NCBI GenBank assembly: GCA_036555325.1
Contig: DATBLQ010000044.1
Location: 10,556-74,555, forward strand
Length of the DNA: 64,000 bases
Reading direction: 5' to 3'
DNA from: DATBLQ01 sp036555325
Lineage (GTDB): Bacteria > Pseudomonadota > Alphaproteobacteria > Rhizobiales > Aestuariivirgaceae
Part shown: one piece after another, positions 61,179-64,000 of the stretch
How the letters are laid out: each line of letters begins with the position of its first letter
Position numbering within the stretch: position 1 is the stretch's first letter
Made by a program: the position numbers and the translations under genes
Notes under the pieces: model-generated
What the model saw: only the letters and a program-made list of their open reading frames with translations
What the model was told of the DNA's origin: nothing
Databases searched by the model: none

Positions 61179-62726
61179 ATGACCGATCAGCCTGCCGCAC
61201 ATCGCCGCGCAGGACGCAAACGCCGCGACACAGCCGCTGCCTCGCCTCTTTCGCAGCAGCTTCCGTTCAACCAGGCGCGGCTTCCTTTTCCTCCTATGCG
61301 TCTTATTTCCGATGACGAGATTGAGCAGATCCATCGCTCATCCTTGAGACTCCTCGAAGAGATCGGCATGGATGTGCTCAATCCCGAAGCGCGCAGCCTC
61401 TATGGCGCTGCCGGCGCCCTCATCCAGGGTGAGCGTGTTCGCATTGGTCGCGACATTGTTGAAGCAGCACTTGCCACGGCGCCGAGCGAATTCACCATGT
61501 ACTGCCGCAATGCGGAGCGCAACATTCGCATGGGAGGAAACTGGATCGCATTCTGGCCGGTTGGTGGTCCGCCTCACTGCTCCGACATGGATCGCGGCCG
61601 TCGTCCTGGCACGCTGGAAGACAGTCAAAACTTCATTCGCCTGGCCCAGTTCTTCAATTGCGTCAGCGGGTCTGGAGGCGGATCGGTGGACGCCCTCGAC
61701 TATCACGCGCGCATCCGGCACCTTCATGTCTATCGCGGCATGTTTGGCCTGTCGGATAAGTTCCCCTTCGTCACGTCAACCGGCCGCGAGCGCCTGTTTG
61801 ACGGAATCGAGATGACACGAATTGCGCGGGGCTTAACTCCCGAGCGCTTCGACCGCGAGCCGTCTTGCATGACCGTGATCAATACCAACTCTCCGCTGAA
61901 ACTTGACCTTGCCATGGCCATGGGCATCATGGAAATGGCGCGCCACAACCAGGTCTGTTGCGTGACACCCTTTACTCTTGCGGGTGCCATGGCGCCCATC
62001 ACCATCAGCGGGGCTGTTGTTTTACAGAATGCCGAAGCCTTGGCGGGGCTTTCATTGCACCAGTTGGCTCGCCCTGGCGCTCCGTTCATTTATGGCGGCT
62101 TCACGTCGAATGTCGACATGAAATCGGGAGCTCCCGCGTTCGGCACGCCGGAGTACATGCAGGCCTGCATTCTCGGCGGCCAGATGGCCCGTCGTTATAG
62201 CCTTCCCTACCGCACATCGAGCACCAATGCCGCCAATATCGTCGATGCCCAAGCCGCCTACGAAAGCGTGTTCTCGCTGTGGGGCGCCATCATGGGCGGC
62301 GGCAATCTCATTCTCCATTCATTTGGCTGGATGGAGGGCGGGCTTGTGGCGTCCTACGAAAAATTCATGCTCGACGTCGATTTGGTTCAAATGGTGATGG
62401 AATTCCTGCGCCCGCTCGACATGAGCGAGGAAGCCCTGGGGCTCGAAGCAATTCGCGAGGTCGGTCCAGGTGGACATTTCTTTGGCGCGCAGCATACCTT
62501 GAGCCGCTATTCAACGGCCTTTTATGCCCCGCTTATCTCCGACTGGCGAAATTTTCAGCAATGGAGTGCTGCGGGCAAGCCGGTAGCCTGGCAGCGCGCC
62601 AACGCCTTATGGAAACAGGTTTTGCAGGAGTATCGCGAGCCCGCCCTTGATCCTGCCATTGCCGAAGAGCTCGATGCTTATGTGGCCCGCCGGATAGAGG
62701 AGGGCGGGCAGCCGACTGATTTCTAG
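61179..62726 (+). CDS. MttB-family corrinoid methyltransferase, copy 3 (non-pyrrolysine)
   Basis: 515 residues from ATG 61179, with GCGGAG just upstream. The N-terminus is basic (HRRAGRKRRD). The barrel shares long identical runs with copy 2, among them SNVDMKSGAPAFGTPEYM and DAQAAYESVFSLWGA, and ends in IEEGGQPTDF, close to the end of copy 2. The early substrate-side part differs more (FWPVGGPPHCSDMDRGRRPG in place of FGCVASPPNCADMDSGRRTG). It may therefore accept a related but different substrate. No amber codon is present in frame. It is convergent with the reactivase gene. Confidence 0.9.
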   Translation: MTDQPAAHRRAGRKRRDTAAASPLSQQLPFNQARLPFPPMRLISDDEIEQIHRSSLRLLEEIGMDVLNPEARSLYGAAGALIQGERVRIGRDIVEAALATAPSEFTMYCRNAERNIRMGGNWIAFWPVGGPPHCSDMDRGRRPGTLEDSQNFIRLAQFFNCVSGSGGGSVDALDYHARIRHLHVYRGMFGLSDKFPFVTSTGRERLFDGIEMTRIARGLTPERFDREPSCMTVINTNSPLKLDLAMAMGIMEMARHNQVCCVTPFTLAGAMAPITISGAVVLQNAEALAGLSLHQLARPGAPFIYGGFTSNVDMKSGAPAFGTPEYMQACILGGQMARRYSLPYRTSSTNAANIVDAQAAYESVFSLWGAIMGGGNLILHSFGWMEGGLVASYEKFMLDVDLVQMVMEFLRPLDMSEEALGLEAIREVGPGGHFFGAQHTLSRYSTAFYAPLISDWRNFQQWSAAGKPVAWQRANALWKQVLQEYREPALDPAIAEELDAYVARRIEEGGQPTDF

Positions 62727-62737
62727 ATCGACTCTCG

Positions 62738-64000
62738 CTACCGTCGCCTTCTCCGCCGCTCCCCACCGCTCGCATCGGTCGTCTCGATGATCTTGTTCGG
62801 TGGAAGGGCGACGACCGAAGCAAGATTTGGTGTCGGTGCGGTTTTGTGAGGTATCGCCATGGCTTCGACGAAATGGTGTTGGAACTTGGGTTCAACTGCC
62901 GTTTCGATCTTCTCGATACCTCGCACGACCAGTTCGATTTCATCGCGTGCCTGTGAGTTCACAAGCGCGATTCGCGCACCTGTCCCCGCCGCGTTGCCGG
63001 CTGATTGAACTTTGTCCAGCGGACAGTCGGGAATAAGCCCGAGCACCATCGCATACTTGACGTCAATATGGCTGCCGAAGGCGCCCGCCAATCTGATGCG
63101 CTCCACCCTGTCGATGCCGAGCTTATCCATGAGCAGGCGCGTTCCGGCATAAAGCGCTGCCTTGGCAAGCTGGATGGCGCGGATATCGTTCTGCGTAATT
63201 GCGATGAAGGGTTCGCCCGAACGCAAGACATAGCAGTAGGTTCGTCCGGTCTGCCGGAGTCTTCCGCTCCTGGCGGAAAATGCTCCATCAACGAGCCCAT
63301 CCTGGTTGATGATGCCGCAGAGGTACATTTCCGCGATCGCCTCGATGATGCCCGATCCGCATATGCCAGTGACACCGGTTCCCGCAACAAACTCTTCAAA
63401 ACCCGCCTCGTTCGACCACAGCTCGCAGCCAATGACTTTGAAACGCGGCTCAAGCGTTAGAGGATCGATCCGTACGCGCTCGATCGCTCCTGGCGCTGCG
63501 CGCTGTCCCGCAGAAATCTGCGCCCCTTCGAACGCCGGTCCGGTGGGTGAGGAACAGGCGAGAAGCCGGTGTCTGGAGCCAAGCACGATCTCGGCATTCG
63601 TGCCAACATCAACCACCAGCATGACACTTTCTGAAAGATGCGGATTTTCCGACAACACCACGCCCGCCGTATCAGCGCCGACATGTCCGGCAATGCACGG
63701 CAAAACATACAGGTAAGCTCCGGGGTTGAGCTGGAGATCAACCTCCCTTGCCGGCCGTGTGATAGGCAGACCGGTCGCCAGTGCAAACGGTGCTCCGCCA
63801 AGTTCAGTCGGATCGAGGCCGAGAAACAAGTGATGCATCACCGGATTGCCGACGACGACGATGTCCAGGATGTCGGTCAGGTCGATCTTTCCGTCCTGTG
63901 CCACCCTTTCAGCGAGACTGTTGATCGCCTCCCGCACAGCCGTCGTCATCTCTTTGTCGCCACCGGGATTCATCATCACGTAGGAGACGCGGCTCATCAG
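62738..64000 (-). CDS. Corrinoid-protein reactivating ATPase, RACo/RamA-like (N-terminus missing)
   Basis: C-terminal part, at least 420 residues, of a DUF4445/ASKHA-type protein; the frame runs off the right end of the window. Conserved blocks are VVDVGTNAEIVLGSRH, TGPAFEGAQISAG, GVTGICGSGIIEAIAEM, LAGAFGSHIDVKYAM and GNAAGTGARIAL. Family members with a 2Fe-2S domain at the N-terminus use ATP to reduce the inactive Co(II) corrinoid to Co(I). That N-terminal domain would be outside the window. The chain ends with GGERRRRRR. The protein belongs with the corrinoid protein and MttB genes. Confidence 0.9.
   Translation of the reverse strand: MMSRVSYVMMNPGGDKEMTTAVREAINSLAERVAQDGKIDLTDILDIVVVGNPVMHHLFLGLDPTELGGAPFALATGLPITRPAREVDLQLNPGAYLYVLPCIAGHVGADTAGVVLSENPHLSESVMLVVDVGTNAEIVLGSRHRLLACSSPTGPAFEGAQISAGQRAAPGAIERVRIDPLTLEPRFKVIGCELWSNEAGFEEFVAGTGVTGICGSGIIEAIAEMYLCGIINQDGLVDGAFSARSGRLRQTGRTYCYVLRSGEPFIAITQNDIRAIQLAKAALYAGTRLLMDKLGIDRVERIRLAGAFGSHIDVKYAMVLGLIPDCPLDKVQSAGNAAGTGARIALVNSQARDEIELVVRGIEKIETAVEPKFQHHFVEAMAIPHKTAPTPNLASVVALPPNKIIETTDASGGERRRRRR

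Noticed and set aside
56281..62726. Pyrrolysine-type MttB with a read-through amber codon
   Set aside because: All three MttB genes run through full length without an in-frame TAG, so pyrrolysine is not needed.

Overview
The window looks like the chromosome of a free-living alphaproteobacterium of the order Hyphomicrobiales (rhizobia and relatives). This is inferred from a full-length NdvB/Cgs-type cyclic beta-1,2-glucan synthase, a ku/ligD-type end-joining locus with a DUF3008 protein, fairly high GC, and gene orders typical of that group. I saw no rRNA, tRNA, CRISPR array, phage or insertion sequence. The layout is that of a specialist in small osmolytes and nitrogen/sulfur organics: peptides, polyamines, taurine-like sulfonates and methylated amines.

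Left part (1-15.7 kb): the end of a peptide/nickel-type ABC transporter operon (binding protein cut by the window edge, two permeases, one fused double ATPase). A polyamine block follows: putrescine-type class III aminotransferase, Tat-exported PotD/PotF-like binding protein, two permeases, ATPase and agmatinase. A divergent gamma-glutamylputrescine oxidase/synthetase pair comes next, so transamination and gamma-glutamylation routes sit side by side. A SpoU-type RNA methyltransferase ends the block.

Central sulfur block (15.7-32.9 kb): a TPP-dependent enzyme, citrate synthase, phosphotransacetylase, sulfite exporter TauE, sulfoacetaldehyde acetyltransferase Xsc, a cupin, alanine dehydrogenase, an EamA transporter and a MocR/TauR-like regulator. 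Divergent to these is an unusual glycosyltransferase-sulfotransferase fusion gene and then soeABC, a cytoplasmic membrane-bound sulfite dehydrogenase. Together they would convert sulfoacetaldehyde to acetyl-CoA and sulfite, recycle alanine to pyruvate, and export sulfite or oxidise it to sulfate. The enzyme that makes sulfoacetaldehyde is not evident.

Housekeeping/stress block (32.9-49.6 kb): a zinc-type betaine/homocysteine S-methyltransferase behind a perfect 24-bp palindrome, several small proteins (one 35-residue membrane protein with a strong ribosome binding site), an HD hydrolase, a lytic transglycosylase, an SDR, Ku, separate LigD phosphoesterase and polymerase proteins without a ligase domain, an EF-hand/PRC-barrel secreted protein with a 45-bp tandem repeat, and the 2848-residue cyclic glucan synthase.

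Right part (50.1-64 kb): a corrinoid-dependent methyl-transfer locus, the most interesting region. It holds one MtbC/MtgC-type corrinoid protein, a DUF1638 protein, a class IV aminotransferase, a GFA-family protein, a homocysteine-methyltransferase-like protein lacking one expected zinc cysteine, three MttB-family methyltransferases without in-frame amber codons, a LysR regulator and a RACo/RamA-type reactivating ATPase cut by the window edge. An M48 protease/LemA pair and a 4Fe-4S protein lie among them. MttB proteins, the reactivase and the first homocysteine methyltransferase carry arginine-rich tails, while the corrinoid protein has an acidic N-terminus. The likely job is aerobic demethylation of a quaternary amine such as a betaine, but the substrates cannot be read from sequence.
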